Of a DNA stretch of 23,634 bases, positions 7,778 through 16,150 are shown piece by piece. The notes beneath the pieces were generated by a model. It was not told the origin of the DNA, searched no databases, and saw nothing but the letters and a program-made list of their open reading frames with translations. This DNA comes from SKVJ01 sp964578745 (GTDB taxonomy: Bacteria; Chloroflexota; Dehalococcoidia; GIF9; AB-539-J10), in assembly GCA_964578745.1 (NCBI GenBank), contig CAZODZ010000019.1, positions 1-23,634 on the forward strand, given 5' to 3'. The number at the start of each line of letters is the position of its first letter. The first letter of the stretch is position 1. Position numbers and translations under genes: made by a program.

Positions 7778-8695
7778 TTACGGGAAGGTGGTAACGTTGC
7801 CCGCATTGTTGTGGAAGAACACATCCGGCCCGAGGGCAACGGCCAGCCTTGATGCAGCTGCAAGCCCTGTGCAGTGTGATACGCCCACCCTGGCGACTTT
7901 CAGACGCTTGAGTTCATCAATGGTGCTGTGCATCTGATAGTCGGACGCACCGATGAGATGAGTGCCTCCTACAATCAAGTGGACCTTGTCCATGCCTGTG
8001 ACCTGTTGCGCGTGATGGACGGTGTTGATCATGCCTCTGTGAGCGCAGCCGAGAACGATGATAAGACCGAGTTCGGTCCTGATGTATAGCGCAGCATCGT
8101 CTGTGAGAGGGTCCGGTGCAAACTCGGCATCGCCTTCGCGGTAGGTACCTTCTCCCTTCTTGAGAAAGCATATAGGGGCGATGGTCTCATAGTCGTTGCG
8201 CATCGGGACCTCTCCGCTCCAGATGATGTCGTCGGTGAGCCACACAGGTTCCCGGCTTTCAACAAAACGTGCGCCCTGTCGCTCCTCCAGTTCGGCCTTG
8301 ACAAAGGGGATGCCACGGAAACTGTATGCAGGGTCACCGTGCTTGATGTACTTCGGGCCCCATACGTCGGGGTGACACACGATGTCGATCGGTGCAGAAC
8401 GGCGTTCCAGAAAATTGGACCTGCCGATCGTGCCACGCATGAGTTCGAGAACGTCTCGCAGGCCCCCTGTGTGGTCGACGTGACCGTGACTCAAGGCGAG
8501 CTTGTCGACACATGCGAGGTCGATGCCCATCGCCTGTGCATTGAATGTAGCTGATACTCTCAGTCCCGTGTCGAAGAGCAGGTTGAATCCATCCGCCTGA
8601 ACGAGCATGCTCCAGCCCCACTCGCCGAGCAACCAGAGCCAGTTGGCGGTGTTCTCACTGAGTGTCACGAGGCGCAGTTTTCTTGGGTCGAGCAT
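7778..8695 (-). CDS. Metallo-beta-lactamase-fold hydrolase (COG1237-like)
   Basis: A 305-residue binuclear-metal hydrolase. The defining HxHxDH is at H70, H72, D74 and H75 in LSHGHVDHTGG. It is preceded by a LLFDTGL strand and followed by further candidate metal ligands in VLGCAHRGM and GVSHCTG. The overall pattern resembles the COG1237 group, often annotated as 7,8-dihydropterin-6-methyl-4-(beta-D-ribofuranosyl)-aminobenzene-5'-phosphate synthase. That name overstates what is known, and the substrate here is unassigned. The start is ATG with AAAGGAGG 5 bases upstream. It follows the SDR gene by 36 bases on the same strand, so the two are very probably co-transcribed. Confidence 0.9.
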   Translation of the reverse strand: MLDPRKLRLVTLSENTANWLWLLGEWGWSMLVQADGFNLLFDTGLRVSATFNAQAMGIDLACVDKLALSHGHVDHTGGLRDVLELMRGTIGRSNFLERRSAPIDIVCHPDVWGPKYIKHGDPAYSFRGIPFVKAELEERQGARFVESREPVWLTDDIIWSGEVPMRNDYETIAPICFLKKGEGTYREGDAEFAPDPLTDDAALYIRTELGLIIVLGCAHRGMINTVHHAQQVTGMDKVHLIVGGTHLIGASDYQMHSTIDELKRLKVARVGVSHCTGLAAASRLAVALGPDVFFHNNAGNVTTFP

Positions 8696-8731
8696 GATTC
8701 CTCCTTTGATAATGGCCGGTTGATATTGATC

Positions 8732-9685
8732 TCACGGATACAGTTCGGGCTGCGACTCCATTGTCGCGATGAAGTCCTCCACGGATTTTTCCCAGTCGTA
8801 TTCGGCGCTCCAACCCCAGTCGGCACGCGCCCGCGAGTCGTCCACGTACTTGGGCATGCTGCTGACCATTCTGATGATGTTCTCATCTGCGGCAAACTCA
8901 ATCTGCGCCCCAGGTATGCGCCGACGGACGACCTCCGCCATTTCGCCTGCAGTAATGGAAAAGCCTGAGATACTGTAAATCCGACGTCGCAGAAGTGACT
9001 GATCGATAGTGCGCATCATCTGAAGACAGCGTACGACGTCGCGAATGTAGATGAAAGGCAGTAGCGTATTCTCTGAGACGGGGAGATGGCAGGGACGCCC
9101 TCGTACGCTTTCGTGCACCATCAGACTGGGATACGCTGCGAGTCCCTCGCGTCGGCCAGGGCCACAGATGGCGGGAAGGCTGGCAGCACGAAAATCGACC
9201 CTGAAGCGGTGATGGTAGTACTCACCAAGTCGCTCTCCGAAGATCTTGGTGGCTGCGTAGATTTGGAATGGATTCGACTGGAACGTATCTTCGTTCACTG
9301 TGTGTGGGGATCCGGGTCCGTAGGTGGCTATGCCTGTGAGGAAGACCACCGGCCCGACATTGAATATGCGGGCGGCCTCCAGTACGTGGTACGTGCCGTT
9401 TGCGTTTGCACCGTATGCGGCCCAGGGGTTGGCCTCGGCGGCCATGCTTATCATTGCGCCAAGGTGAAAGATGCAATCGGGTTGATACGTATGTACCGCC
9501 TCAAATACCTCGGCAAACGAGCTCAGGTCGCCCCGTGTTACAAGAACATGTTGCTTCAGATTGCCAGGTGGAGGTGAGATGGATGCAAGATCAAACAAGA
9601 CAGGCCTCTCGCCATTCGCAACGAGAGCACGTGCGATGTTGGTGCCGACGTAGCCAAGGCCGCCGGTTATGAGGGTAGTTGCCAT
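8732..9685 (-). CDS. NAD-dependent epimerase/dehydratase, threonine-dehydrogenase-like SDR
   Basis: Extended SDR of 317 residues. The glycine-rich NAD site is ITGGLGYVG (residues 6-14). FHLGAMIS and NGTYHVLEAAR follow, and the catalytic YAATK gives Y143 and K147. The C-terminal lobe has RRIYSISGFSITAGEM. The gene at 19609-20586 is a clear paralogue with the same blocks (YGMTKVCGERLGE, VYGIMGYTVTARE). These features recall the SDR-type L-threonine 3-dehydrogenase and UDP-sugar epimerase branches, and the substrate cannot be fixed from sequence. The start is ATG preceded by GGAGG at 7 bases. It is the first gene of a two-gene unit with the metallo-hydrolase. Confidence 0.88.
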   Translation of the reverse strand: MATTLITGGLGYVGTNIARALVANGERPVLFDLASISPPPGNLKQHVLVTRGDLSSFAEVFEAVHTYQPDCIFHLGAMISMAAEANPWAAYGANANGTYHVLEAARIFNVGPVVFLTGIATYGPGSPHTVNEDTFQSNPFQIYAATKIFGERLGEYYHHRFRVDFRAASLPAICGPGRREGLAAYPSLMVHESVRGRPCHLPVSENTLLPFIYIRDVVRCLQMMRTIDQSLLRRRIYSISGFSITAGEMAEVVRRRIPGAQIEFAADENIIRMVSSMPKYVDDSRARADWGWSAEYDWEKSVEDFIATMESQPELYP

Positions 9686-10306
9686 CTTGTGACCTCCACA
9701 GCCGACATTTGCTAATTGTGCTCCCTGGCATGTATGGCTGGCAATACGCGAAATGGCGCAGTCAGACCATCACTGCTCCGGACAATGACAGGTGCTGCAG
9801 TGAGCTTGGCATCTCTTCTGGTGCCGCAACGGGCGTGTTTGGGATAAACCGGCCGTGTCCCTGGTACAGCTCGTGCCAGGCCTTGCCGTCTGGGAAAGGG
9901 CAATGTGAGACTTGGTTCGTCGGGAGAGGGTAGTGTTGCAGGTTGCCAACCGCACTCGTCAGGAGCTGCATCTTCTGGACTGCAGCGTGGCATAACGGCC
10001 TTGCCCTCGGATCGCGCGGCGTAGTCGTCGGACCTGCCTGACCGAGCGATGGCGTGGCGAGACTAGCGCGAGTGGGGAATGGGCCTGTAGAGGCCAGCCC
10101 GTGTAGGCTGGCCTGTGTGGGGTGGTTGCTTTGAAAGAGGGCTCCGCTGGTCAATGTTGTTCTTCTCAGCAGGTCCGAGGCATTCGGCTTTCTCAGCGCT
10201 GTGAATTTATACTGTGCCTTGGCTACGTGTTCGGACATAATGCCCAGAGGAGGGCTGTGTACATCCTGTCAGTGGGAAGACGCGAGCGGTGATGACGTGC
10301 CGGGAT
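9686..10306. other. Gene-free interval (621 bases)
   Basis: This interval lies between the HAD gene and the downstream SDR operon, all on the minus strand. It should contain the HAD terminator and the SDR promoter. Frames here, including a 158-codon one on the minus strand, have low-complexity Pro/Thr/Ser translations and no homology I recognise. Two inverted repeats occur: a strong one at 10091-10114 (listed separately) and CCTGGTAC/GTGCCAGG, with one mismatch, at 9860-9880. Confidence 0.6.
10091..10114 (-). terminator. Perfect 9-bp GC-rich hairpin downstream of HAD gene
   Basis: AGGCCAGCC at 10091-10099 pairs with GGCTGGCCT at 10106-10114 around a 6-base loop. It lies about 190 bases beyond the HAD stop on that gene's strand and has no U-tract. 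It is a possible transcription terminator or transcript end; the distance makes this uncertain. Confidence 0.4.
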
Positions 10307-10966
10307 TCAGCCGCTGTCAAAGAGGCTGACCAGCTCGGTTGGGTGGTGGAGCAGGACCTTTGCGCCTGTGGCGACGAGTTCGTCGCGGTCGCGAAAGCCC
10401 CATAGTGCACCGGCCGCGTACATGCCGGCCGCATTGGCGGTGAGCATGTCTATGCCAGAGTCACCAAGGAAGACGAACTCGTGCGGGTCCAGGTCCATCC
10501 GTCTGGCGATGCGAAGAGCGCCGGTTGGGTTGGGCTTCCGGGGGGTGTCGGCATTCTCGCCGGCGATCACCTCGAAGGAATATTTGTGGAGGAGCCTCAC
10601 GAGCATCATTTCCGCAGTGTCCTGCGGCTTGTTTGTGAGGACGGCTATCCTGACTCCGCGCTCGACCAGTGCATCCAGCATCTCAGTGATACCATCGTAC
10701 GGGCGTGTTGTATTGAAGAGACGTCTGGCATACTCGTCGCCGATCCGCGCAGCGAACAGGTCGATCATCTCGTCGGTACGCTGCTCCTCGGGAAGTGCCC
10801 GCATCGCCAGGGGCCGTCGGCCGTCGCCCACGAATTGCCTGTACTCATCGAGGCTCCGGCTGGGGAAACCTGATTGCGCCAGGACGTGGTTCACTGAATC
10901 GGCGAGATCCTTGAGGGTGTCCAGCAGTGTTCCGTCGAGGTCGGAGATAAGTGCGCGGTATTTCAT
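10307..10966 (-). CDS. HAD-superfamily phosphatase, phosphoglycolate-phosphatase-like
   Basis: A 219-residue cytosolic phosphatase with all four HAD motifs. The nucleophile and acid/base D9 and D11 are in SDLDGTLLDT. Motif II Thr is in VLTNKP, the motif III Lys region is RKPNPTGAL, and the motif IV acidic pair is in FLGDSGIDM. A helical cap lies between residues 15 and 80, as in Gph-type enzymes. This fits 2-phosphoglycolate phosphatase, but related pyrophosphatases and sugar phosphatases share the pattern, so I give no symbol. The ATG start has no strong ribosome site. The gene stands alone, with long non-coding flanks on both sides. Confidence 0.9.
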   Translation of the reverse strand: MKYRALISDLDGTLLDTLKDLADSVNHVLAQSGFPSRSLDEYRQFVGDGRRPLAMRALPEEQRTDEMIDLFAARIGDEYARRLFNTTRPYDGITEMLDALVERGVRIAVLTNKPQDTAEMMLVRLLHKYSFEVIAGENADTPRKPNPTGALRIARRMDLDPHEFVFLGDSGIDMLTANAAGMYAAGALWGFRDRDELVATGAKVLLHHPTELVSLFDSG

Positions 10967-11463
10967 CGGTACATCGTATCAGCACGAAGGCATGCTGTGC
11001 GAGTCGCCCGCGTCCGCGAGGAAATACTGATGTTCAGTGTGAGCGGCGGGTGCGCGCACCGTTTGGAGCGAAAACTGGAATGGCACGGGCTCGTATGCAA
11101 AGAGGAATCGCCGTGGTAATTGTCTCAAGATCGAGGTAGTGGCGCGGATACGCCTGAGTTGGATGCAGTGAGATGAGAGGCCAGGGTTTAGCTGAAGGAA
11201 CTGTGTCGCGAGGTGTCCTGCATCAGGCAAGGTCTGTTCCCGTTGGCTGCGACGGTGCGGTCATCAATGAATGATGGTACTCGCAGACTGGGGGTAACGC
11301 CAGTGGCGATATCTTTATGAAACGCCAGCCGGCTGAATCAGGCATGACAGCTGGCTTATCCTTCGTATGCATGTGGCCCTGCTCCGGACTCCGGCCGCAG
11401 GAATCGATGTATCTACGCTGGTGGAGGCGATTGTGCTGGCACTGACGCGGAAGCGATCTTCGG

Positions 11464-11563
11464 NNNNNNNNNNNNNNNNNNNNNNNNNNNNNNNNNNNNN
11501 NNNNNNNNNNNNNNNNNNNNNNNNNNNNNNNNNNNNNNNNNNNNNNNNNNNNNNNNNNNNNNN
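11464..11563. other. Assembly gap (100 N)
   Basis: Exactly 100 N bases, the conventional placeholder for a scaffold gap of unknown size. The real distance, and anything encoded in it, is unknown. Linkage of the left and right halves rests on the assembler's read pairing. Confidence 0.99.
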
Positions 11564-11749
11564 AAGTCGTAGTTCGCTTGCGGGTGCAGTGGTGGAGCGA
11601 AGTAATACTCGCGGTATGCGGCGCGAGGGGGTAATAGGCGTGCAGAGAGCATGCGAAAGTGTTCGTCAGGTCAACAATGACGCTAGACCACGCGGCTCGC
11701 TTTGCACCCTGACACAGGACTACGTAAGGCGAACCAAGGGGGACTCAAC

Positions 11750-11779
11750 TTGACACTCGTGTTGGTTGGGGAATAAGGT
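11750..11779 (+). promoter_or_regulatory. Weak candidate promoter for the TauE/SafE gene
   Basis: A perfect TTGACA at 11750-11755 is followed after 18 bases by TAAGGT at 11774-11779. The hexamer matches the -10 consensus poorly (3 of 6). It lies about 60 bases upstream of the ATG at 11837. Confidence 0.28.
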
Positions 11780-11836
11780 TGGGAAACCAACGTAACAGTC
11801 AGGCGCTTTGGAAAGGAGAGAACGAAGCATTAAGTT

Positions 11837-12628
11837 ATGGAGCATCTCATTCTCACGGCCGTCATCATCTTTTGCATCTCACTCGTCTTCTCCATGTTTG
11901 GGCGAGGTGGTGGTGATTTCTATCTGCCTGTCATCATAACCTTGCTTGGCGTACCCTTCTATACTGCTGCAGGCAGCAGCCTTTTCCTTATTCTGATTCA
12001 GAGCATATCCATGGTTTTCATCTATTCCACTAGGCATCGGCTGCTGGATTGGAAGTTGGCCTTCGTTCTGGGCGCCACAGTGGCGGTTGCAGCTTTCTTG
12101 GGGGGATTCTTTTCGCATGGAATACCAGCCGTCTACCTGAAAGTAACGTTCGCTGTCTTCCTGTTGTCTTCAGCCTACTTGATGGTGAAGAGGGTGAACA
12201 TCGCTACTGTCAAGCCTGGAGGGTTTGGGGTCTGGCATCGTGAGTTCTCTGGTGGTAGCTATGATGTCAATCTTCTCTTTACCTTGCTGCCGGTGGGGGT
12301 GGCTGCCTTTCTGGCTGGGATGGTTGGCATCTCAGGCGGAGGTCTGATAATTCCACTGGCTGTTCTTGTTGGGGGTGTCCCACTCCGGATAGCTATGGGC
12401 ACCAATACCTTCCTCGTTCTCTGCTCGTCTTCAATGGGCTTTGCAGCTCATGCTCTCCGTGGCGGGGTTGATCTGCAGTTGTGTCTCATCCTTGGAGGGG
12501 CTGTCCTGATAGCTTCACAAGTAGGCTCACGTCTGCACATGAAAGTGAAAGAGAGGGACTTGCGGCGGGGATTCTCTTTGATACTAGTAATGGCTTCTCT
12601 ATGGATGATAGCGAAAGTCTTTGTTTAG
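11837..12628 (+). CDS. TauE/SafE family membrane exporter
   Basis: A 263-residue polytopic membrane protein with the internal two-fold repeat of the TauE/SafE (DUF81) family. The first repeat starts at FGRGGGDFYLPVI (about residue 21) and the second at GMVGISGGGLIIPL (about residue 162). Each is followed by hydrophobic helices. Characterised relatives export sulfite or sulfur-containing acids such as sulfoacetate, and many are unassigned anion exporters. AAAGGAGAG lies about 18 bases before the ATG, longer than usual, but no nearer in-frame start exists. The gene is convergent with a flavoprotein disulfide reductase, and a sulfur-related theme is possible but unproven. Confidence 0.9.
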   Translation: MEHLILTAVIIFCISLVFSMFGRGGGDFYLPVIITLLGVPFYTAAGSSLFLILIQSISMVFIYSTRHRLLDWKLAFVLGATVAVAAFLGGFFSHGIPAVYLKVTFAVFLLSSAYLMVKRVNIATVKPGGFGVWHREFSGGSYDVNLLFTLLPVGVAAFLAGMVGISGGGLIIPLAVLVGGVPLRIAMGTNTFLVLCSSSMGFAAHALRGGVDLQLCLILGGAVLIASQVGSRLHMKVKERDLRRGFSLILVMASLWMIAKVFV

Positions 12629-12981
12629 GTACTTCAGGTTAGCTCGGCGAATAGCCAAGTGAATTTCATTTCAGCCTGTTACCGCAGCACGAGGTGGACA
12701 CATATTTGAGGTGAGACCGAGGCATGGTTTAAGGTGGGAGCCTGCTATTGTCGGCCTTGCTGTGTGCTACCAGACCGGCTGAGGCATCGCTTGTGCAACA
12801 TGAACTTCCACCGTAGTCAGTGCATCAGCCAGCCGCCTGACGACGCTAAATGCCACGCTGTGCTTTGTGCGGCAGCGCGGCATGTCCTGCTCCTCTCCTT
12901 CCCCGCCGACTATCCCAGTGCAGGATCCACCTTAAACCTCTGGCCAGATCCCCGTGCAGGCACTTCACCCCCGGAGTTGTC
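12629..12981. other. Gene-free interval (353 bases)
   Basis: This is the convergent region between the TauE/SafE gene (+) and the flavoprotein gene (-). It has short frames only and no clear hairpin with a U-tract. I recognise nothing here. Confidence 0.55.
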
Positions 12982-14322
12982 CTACAGCTTGGCCACCGCA
13001 AGCTCGGCGGCATTCACCATCTGATAGGCAATTGGCGATGCTGTCAGCGCTGGGTGGGTGCCCATCTGGAACAATGAGACTTCGTGAGCAGTCATCCCAT
13101 GCTGTACACAGGCGCTGATGACGTTGGTGAGTTCGCCTACGCTCCGACCACCCGAAACTCCGCCGCCCAGCAGCACTCCAGTCTCCTTGCAGAAGACGAG
13201 TTTCACCTTTGTTGATGTCGCTCCCGGCATGGAGCCTGGATGCCTGTCCGCCGTTGTGGACTCGCCAATCACCACATCGAAACCTTGCTGTCTTGCTGCC
13301 GTCTCCGTCAGACCGGCGCAACCAAAGGCACGTTCGCCGACTATCGTAGACCAGACACCGATCTCACCGGGATTGCGGCAACAGGTGTTGAAGACATTTG
13401 CACCGGCTATTCTCGCCTCGGCTGTAGCGACGGATGCCAGCATGATGGCACTGCACCTGCCTGTGAAGAAGGAGCGTTTCTCGGCCGCATCCCCGCAGGC
13501 GAATACCGCGGGGTCGGTAACAGTCCGCATATAGTTGTCGACCTGGATTGCCCTGGTCGGCCCTATCTGAAGGCCGGCGTTCCTCGCCAGTTCAACGTTC
13601 GGCACAGCGCCGACCCCCATGATAACGACATCGGCCTTGATCTCTTCACCACCTTCCAGCTTGACACCAGTGACACTGTCATCTCCGAGGATGGCCTCTA
13701 CTTTGCGGCCTGTGAGCACTTTGATGCCCCTGTCTGCGAGGGCAGCCTCAGCCTCAATGCAGAACTCAGTGTCAAGGGCCAGCTGTAGACAGTGGGGGAG
13801 CGCCTCAACAATGCTTACGTTCGTGTCATGGCTCTTCTTGCACTCATCGGCAAACTCGACGCCGATGAAACCACCACCGATTATCACAATGTCTTTCGCG
13901 TTTTGTATTGCATTCAGCATGCCGTTGAGATAGGCGACGTCCTTGCTGGCAACGAATACGTTCCGCTTGTCTGATCCATCAATGGGCAACCGGATTGGCA
14001 ACGAACCAGTAGCCAAGATGAGTTTGTCATAGCCAATGACGTCACCATTGCTTGTCGCGACAGTTTTCTTTTCCCTGTCGATGTTTGTCACTTCACTCTT
14101 GACGAGCTCAATGCCGTTGTTGGAAAGCAGCGCATCCGGAATCAGGTTCTTCTCGGGGCTGCCGACGGTCCCAAAGATATAGGGTATGCCACAGGGCACC
14201 AGCACCTGTTCCTCTTTGCGAATGAGCACTACCTCCTTGTCAGGATTCCGCCTGCGGCAGCTTATTGCCGCTGCCAACCCTGCTGCACTTCCGCCGATAA
14301 CTAACACGTTGGCTTTTTCCAT
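12982..14322 (-). CDS. FAD-dependent CoA-disulfide reductase / NADH oxidase-type flavoprotein
   Basis: A 446-residue pyridine nucleotide-disulfide oxidoreductase. The N-terminal FAD site is VIGGSAAGLAAA. The single redox cysteine C44 is in VPCGIPY, the hallmark of the NADH oxidase, NADH peroxidase, CoA-disulfide reductase and persulfide reductase group. The NAD(P)H site is VIIGGGFIGVEFA, and the second FAD motif is VFACGDAAE. The C-terminal dimerisation domain has TSTKVKLVF and MGTHPALTASPI. Sequence cannot separate the activities within this group. The length is the group's usual one, with no rhodanese fusion. The ATG start has an AGGAGG site 6 bases upstream. Convergence with a TauE/SafE exporter makes a thiol or sulfur role worth testing. 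Confidence 0.92.
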   Translation of the reverse strand: MEKANVLVIGGSAAGLAAAISCRRRNPDKEVVLIRKEEQVLVPCGIPYIFGTVGSPEKNLIPDALLSNNGIELVKSEVTNIDREKKTVATSNGDVIGYDKLILATGSLPIRLPIDGSDKRNVFVASKDVAYLNGMLNAIQNAKDIVIIGGGFIGVEFADECKKSHDTNVSIVEALPHCLQLALDTEFCIEAEAALADRGIKVLTGRKVEAILGDDSVTGVKLEGGEEIKADVVIMGVGAVPNVELARNAGLQIGPTRAIQVDNYMRTVTDPAVFACGDAAEKRSFFTGRCSAIMLASVATAEARIAGANVFNTCCRNPGEIGVWSTIVGERAFGCAGLTETAARQQGFDVVIGESTTADRHPGSMPGATSTKVKLVFCKETGVLLGGGVSGGRSVGELTNVISACVQHGMTAHEVSLFQMGTHPALTASPIAYQMVNAAELAVAKL

Positions 14323-14959
14323 TCGTTCCTCCTGTACTACAAAAGCATTTGCTATTTCAGGCCATTGCTACAAGCTTGCCTTTGCTGAAGATGTCGACGT
14401 TCACCTATGTATTCCGAGCATATAATGACCTCTCCGCGGCCTGAAGTCCAGCATTAAGAAGACTGGAAGTGCGCGAAACTGCGTAGACACCACAAGATCC
14501 AGACGGTGCCTCGCGAGTGTGGAGACGAGTACAATGTTGTTGACAGCTGAATATTCGTGTGTAAGAATCGCTCTAGGGCGTTTGGATAGAGTGGTTGCAT
14601 CATATCTTGCATAAGTGCCAGGTCATGTGGGTGGTGAATCTGCTGCACTGGTGTGTTTTGGGAGTGAGATAGAGATAGCTTGAAGGAACTGAACATATTG
14701 GTAGGATAAGATAGCGAGACTATCCCGCAAGAGATCGGGTGACGATCCAAGTGTCGGTAGACATGAGGGTCGTTTTGTCTTTTCTGGATAAGTGCAGTGA
14801 GTGAGGTGGGTAGGTTAATACGAGTCCAGGGATGAGCCTATACGTATGACAAAGCATGGACATGACTGCTTCGGACAGAAGCACTCTGCTCAAGTCGAAG
14901 GGGGAAGGTAGATAGGGACATCTATACAACGCGGGAAGAGTTGGAAAGGAGGTGCTACA
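14323..14959. other. Gene-free divergent upstream region (637 bases)
   Basis: A long interval between the flavoprotein gene (-) and the TRAP operon (+), visibly more AT-rich than the coding regions. It must hold both promoters. One weak sigma-70-like pair, TTGACA at 14540-14545 and AAGAAT at 14563-14568 with a 17-base spacer, points to the right but is about 400 bases from dctP. Frames within the interval look spurious. I see no riboswitch or operator that I could name. Confidence 0.55.
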
Positions 14960-16063
14960 GTGAAGAAAGGACTATTGCTGACAGTGGTGTCACTTGTGGT
15001 GGTAGGTAGCTTTCTAGCTACTGGTTGTGCGCCGGAGACGACGCCCACAACGCCCACAACGCCGGCGGAGCCAGCCGGCGAGGTTTATCACGCTGTGTGG
15101 CAGGACATCGACCCTGCCGGGCAGGCGCAATGGTTCGCTATCGTGAACACGTGTGAGAGGGTCGAAGCGGCATCGAATGGAAGGCTGATTATCGAACCGC
15201 ACCCGGAGGGCGAAATCGTCCCACGGAATGATGTGACGCCAGCCGTAGCAGATGGCGTGGTTCAGATCATTACCAACAACCCGGCAATGGACCAGGGTCG
15301 TATCGGCCCTGCGACGTACATGCTGACGGCCTCCGGCCTGCCAGCGGGCCCCAGCACGATCGAGTGCCTCGCGTGGCTCTACAGGGGTGGTGGTATCGAT
15401 ATGCTGAACGAGGCGTACAAGGACTACGCGTATTGCGTTGGGGCCTCAGCCGGTGCAGCCGAGCTGTTCTGTCACTCCAAGAAACCGCTCTCTACTGCGG
15501 CCGACTTCAAGGGCCTGAAGTTCCGTACGATGGGCATGTGGGCTGAGGTACTGAGCCAGTACGGTGCCGCGGTGACGACGGTGGCGGGCAGCGAGCTGTA
15601 CTCCGCCGTTGAGAGAGGCGTGCTCGACGCGTTTGAGTTCGGTCCTCCAAGCACCAACTGGGTCTATGGTTTCCACGAGATCTGCCCATATATTGGCCTC
15701 CCTGGTATCCAGTCGCCCGGCTACACAAAGCCTGTGCTTGTGAACAAGGAATTCTTTGACGGGCTTCCTGCGGACCTGCAGAGCATCCTGAGGCATGAGT
15801 GCATGGCCCTATCGCTGGACTCCTACAACCTTGTTGCCTATGCCGATGCTGAGGCGATGCAGAACTATGAAGAGTACGGAACAAAGATTTTCTACGTTGA
15901 GGACTCGTTCCAGGAGGACATAGCCAAGCGTACGCGCGAATTGTGCTTGAAGTACGCGAGTGAAGACGCGCTGTTCAAGCAGGCATGGGAGAGCCAAGAC
16001 GAGTTTTTCAAGGTGTGGCGTTCGCTGACCGGCATTGTTCCAAAATACACCATCTTTGACTAG
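14960..16063 (+). CDS. dctP: TRAP transporter substrate-binding lipoprotein DctP
   Basis: Extracytoplasmic solute-binding protein of 367 residues. A lysine-start hydrophobic signal peptide ends in a lipobox-like ATGC with C23, so it is probably a lipid-anchored protein. A repetitive Thr/Pro linker (residues 27-38) follows. The DctP core shows ADFKGLKFRTMG with R189, the arginine that typically pairs with a substrate carboxylate. It also has VERGVLDAFEFGPP and a GLPADLQSIL segment near the C-terminus. The aromatic/acidic content around 224-240 resembles the TakP/FcbT1 (COG4663) branch that binds 2-oxo acids or aromatic acids. The ligand is not determinable here. The GTG start follows AAAGGAGGTG at ideal spacing. 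It is the first gene of dctPQM. A strong hairpin separates it from dctQ, which fits the usual excess of binding protein over membrane subunits. Confidence 0.95.
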   Translation: MKKGLLLTVVSLVVVGSFLATGCAPETTPTTPTTPAEPAGEVYHAVWQDIDPAGQAQWFAIVNTCERVEAASNGRLIIEPHPEGEIVPRNDVTPAVADGVVQIITNNPAMDQGRIGPATYMLTASGLPAGPSTIECLAWLYRGGGIDMLNEAYKDYAYCVGASAGAAELFCHSKKPLSTAADFKGLKFRTMGMWAEVLSQYGAAVTTVAGSELYSAVERGVLDAFEFGPPSTNWVYGFHEICPYIGLPGIQSPGYTKPVLVNKEFFDGLPADLQSILRHECMALSLDSYNLVAYADAEAMQNYEEYGTKIFYVEDSFQEDIAKRTRELCLKYASEDALFKQAWESQDEFFKVWRSLTGIVPKYTIFD

Positions 16064-16094
16064 CAGTTTCTCTGTTCCGGTTGGTTACTCGAGA

Positions 16095-16125
16095 CGACAG
16101 CCCGCGCCTGGTGCGCGGGCTGTCG
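16095..16125 (+). terminator. Perfect 13-bp hairpin between dctP and dctQ
   Basis: CGACAGCCCGCGC at 16095-16107 pairs with GCGCGGGCTGTCG at 16113-16125 around a 5-base loop. It starts 32 bases after the dctP stop and ends 26 bases before the dctQ start. There is no U-tract, so partial termination (attenuation) or protection of the dctP 3' end is the likely role. Confidence 0.6.
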
Positions 16126-16150
16126 AGTCATGTGTAGTCAGGAGTTCGAT

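Larger units (their letters stand above)
10967..11836. other. Gene-free interval containing the scaffold gap (870 bases)
   Basis: About 500 bases lie left of the gap and 270 right of it, upstream of the divergent HAD (-) and TauE (+) genes. I see no supported gene in either part. A frame running through the Ns exists only because N codons contain no stops. Coding sequence hidden in or next to the gap cannot be excluded. Confidence 0.6.

Noticed and set aside
9762..10238. Minus-strand frame of 158 codons upstream of the SDR operon
   Set aside because: Low-complexity Ser/Thr/Pro-rich translation, no ribosome site and no conserved motif. It contains the 10091-10114 hairpin.
11564..11652. Minus-strand translation AAYREYYFAPPLHPQ next to the gap, faintly like the tail of a B12-type radical SAM protein
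   Set aside because: Only about 15 residues resemble anything, and the partner sequence across the gap does not continue the similarity.
11367..11753. Plus-strand frame of 128 codons crossing the N gap
   Set aside because: It is open only because the Ns cannot encode a stop. It has no ribosome site and its two halves lack protein character.
13240..13788. Plus-strand frame of 182 codons within the flavoprotein gene
   Set aside because: It is antisense to a complete and well-motifed FAD enzyme.
14540..14568. TTGACA and AAGAAT with 17-base spacing as the TRAP promoter
   Set aside because: The -10 matches only 4 of 6 and the pair lies about 400 bases before dctP. It is too weak to list as a promoter.
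14454..14750. Minus-strand frame of 98 codons in the TRAP upstream region
   Set aside because: His/Ser-rich random-looking translation and no ribosome site.
15046..15070. Short tandem repeat of ACAACGCCC near the dctP 5' end
   Set aside because: It encodes the Thr/Pro linker after the lipobox cysteine, which is common in lipoproteins and not an independent repeat element.
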